A stretch of 64,000 nucleotides of DNA from positions 124,001-188,000 of the forward strand of contig NZ_BMFP01000006.1 of the NCBI RefSeq assembly GCF_014638845.1. Direction: 5' to 3'. A program made the translations under genes and the position numbers. Of this stretch, positions 63,871 to 64,000 are shown one piece after another. The notes beneath the pieces are model-generated. The model saw only the letters and a program-made list of their open reading frames with translations. It made no database searches and was not told the origin of the DNA. Every line of letters begins with the position of its first letter. Positions within the stretch are counted from its first letter, which is position 1. The stretch comes from Pontibacter amylolyticus (GTDB lineage Bacteria > Bacteroidota > Bacteroidia > Cytophagales > Hymenobacteraceae).

Positions 63871-64000
63871 TTGGCCCAATCCAACTTTATTGATTACGTA
63901 AAAATCTGTTCCCGCTCCGGACATGGTGGCGCTGGCTCAGCGCACCTGCACCGCGACAAACGCACTGCCATGGGTGGTCCTGACGGTGGTGATGGGGGCA
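63871..64000 (+). CDS. obgE: GTPase ObgE, N-terminal part only (cut by window edge)
   Basis: A TTG at 63871 starts [20 protein letters not shown], then [20 protein letters not shown], the glycine-rich Obg fold. Normal ObgE begins with [12 protein letters not shown], so the TTG is at the expected place and no ATG is nearby in frame. ObgE is a ribosome-assembly GTPase. The GTPase domain is outside the window. Confidence 0.93.
   Translation, partial: MAQSNFIDYVKICSRSGHGGAGSAHLHRDKRTAMGGPDGGDGG

Overview
This 64 kb window looks like chromosome from a Bacteroidota bacterium, most likely of the Cytophagales/Hymenobacteraceae (Pontibacter-like) group. The evidence is: promoters of the Bacteroidota type (-33 TTG or TTTG, about 19-20 bases, -7 TAnnTTTG), weak Shine-Dalgarno sites, the hpt-adk-obgE order at the right end, paired YceI proteins, lipoproteins with short lipoboxes, and intergenic regions full of short palindromic repeats. 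The genus is an inference from style, not from a database match.

Left part (1-24 kb): ordinary, mostly monocistronic or loosely grouped genes. These are an ABC exporter cut by the window edge, a sodium:solute symporter, a metallo-beta-lactamase-fold hydrolase, an M61 peptidase with a PDZ domain, a methyltransferase, a CinA-type amidohydrolase, an RNA 2',3'-cyclic phosphodiesterase, two paralogous PAP2 phosphatases around a tRNA-Leu(CAG), and a TPR/HExxH fusion protein. After these come a histidine phosphatase, an RDD protein, an alkylguanine methyltransferase, a diheme cytochrome c, a MarR regulator with two YceI proteins, a lipoprotein and a flavin reductase. The gaps hold several families of short inverted-repeat elements. 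One is a 175 bp MITE-like unit with 34 bp terminal inverted repeats and TA at both ends. Another is a small cassette in which a frameshifted GxxExxY gene lies between two perfect 41 bp inverted repeats.

Middle part (24.2-57.6 kb): one long, same-strand surface polysaccharide locus. It starts with a Wza-like export lipoprotein and a Wzc-like tyrosine autokinase and ends with UDP-glucose dehydrogenase, UDP-glucuronate decarboxylase and a strong terminator. Between them are UDP-sugar genes (a WbpO/TviB-like dehydrogenase and several epimerases) and a legionaminic-acid-like module (LegB, LegC, a broken NeuD, NeuB, an SpsF-type cytidylyltransferase, a second and divergent NeuB, and a CBS-nucleotidyltransferase like PtmE). 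A complete, tightly overlapping pseudaminic acid operon follows (PseB, PseC, an aldo/keto reductase, an SDR, PseF, a PseG-PseH fusion, PseI). A flippase, a likely polymerase and several glycosyltransferases complete the locus. Together they should make a lipid-linked repeat unit with one or two kinds of nonulosonic acid, flip it, polymerise it and export it. Base composition switches abruptly inside the locus between AT-rich assembly genes and very GC-rich sugar-nucleotide genes, so the locus looks like a mosaic.

Right part (57.6-64 kb): a TPR lipoprotein-like protein, an M42-type aminopeptidase, a membrane pyrophosphatase of the K+-dependent type, hpt, adk, and the start of obgE with a TTG start.

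A sequence-wide oddity is the heptamer AGGTATA (TATACCT on the other strand). It is found many times more often than chance in genes and gaps alike, and is rarer in the AT-rich and GC-rich parts of the polysaccharide locus.
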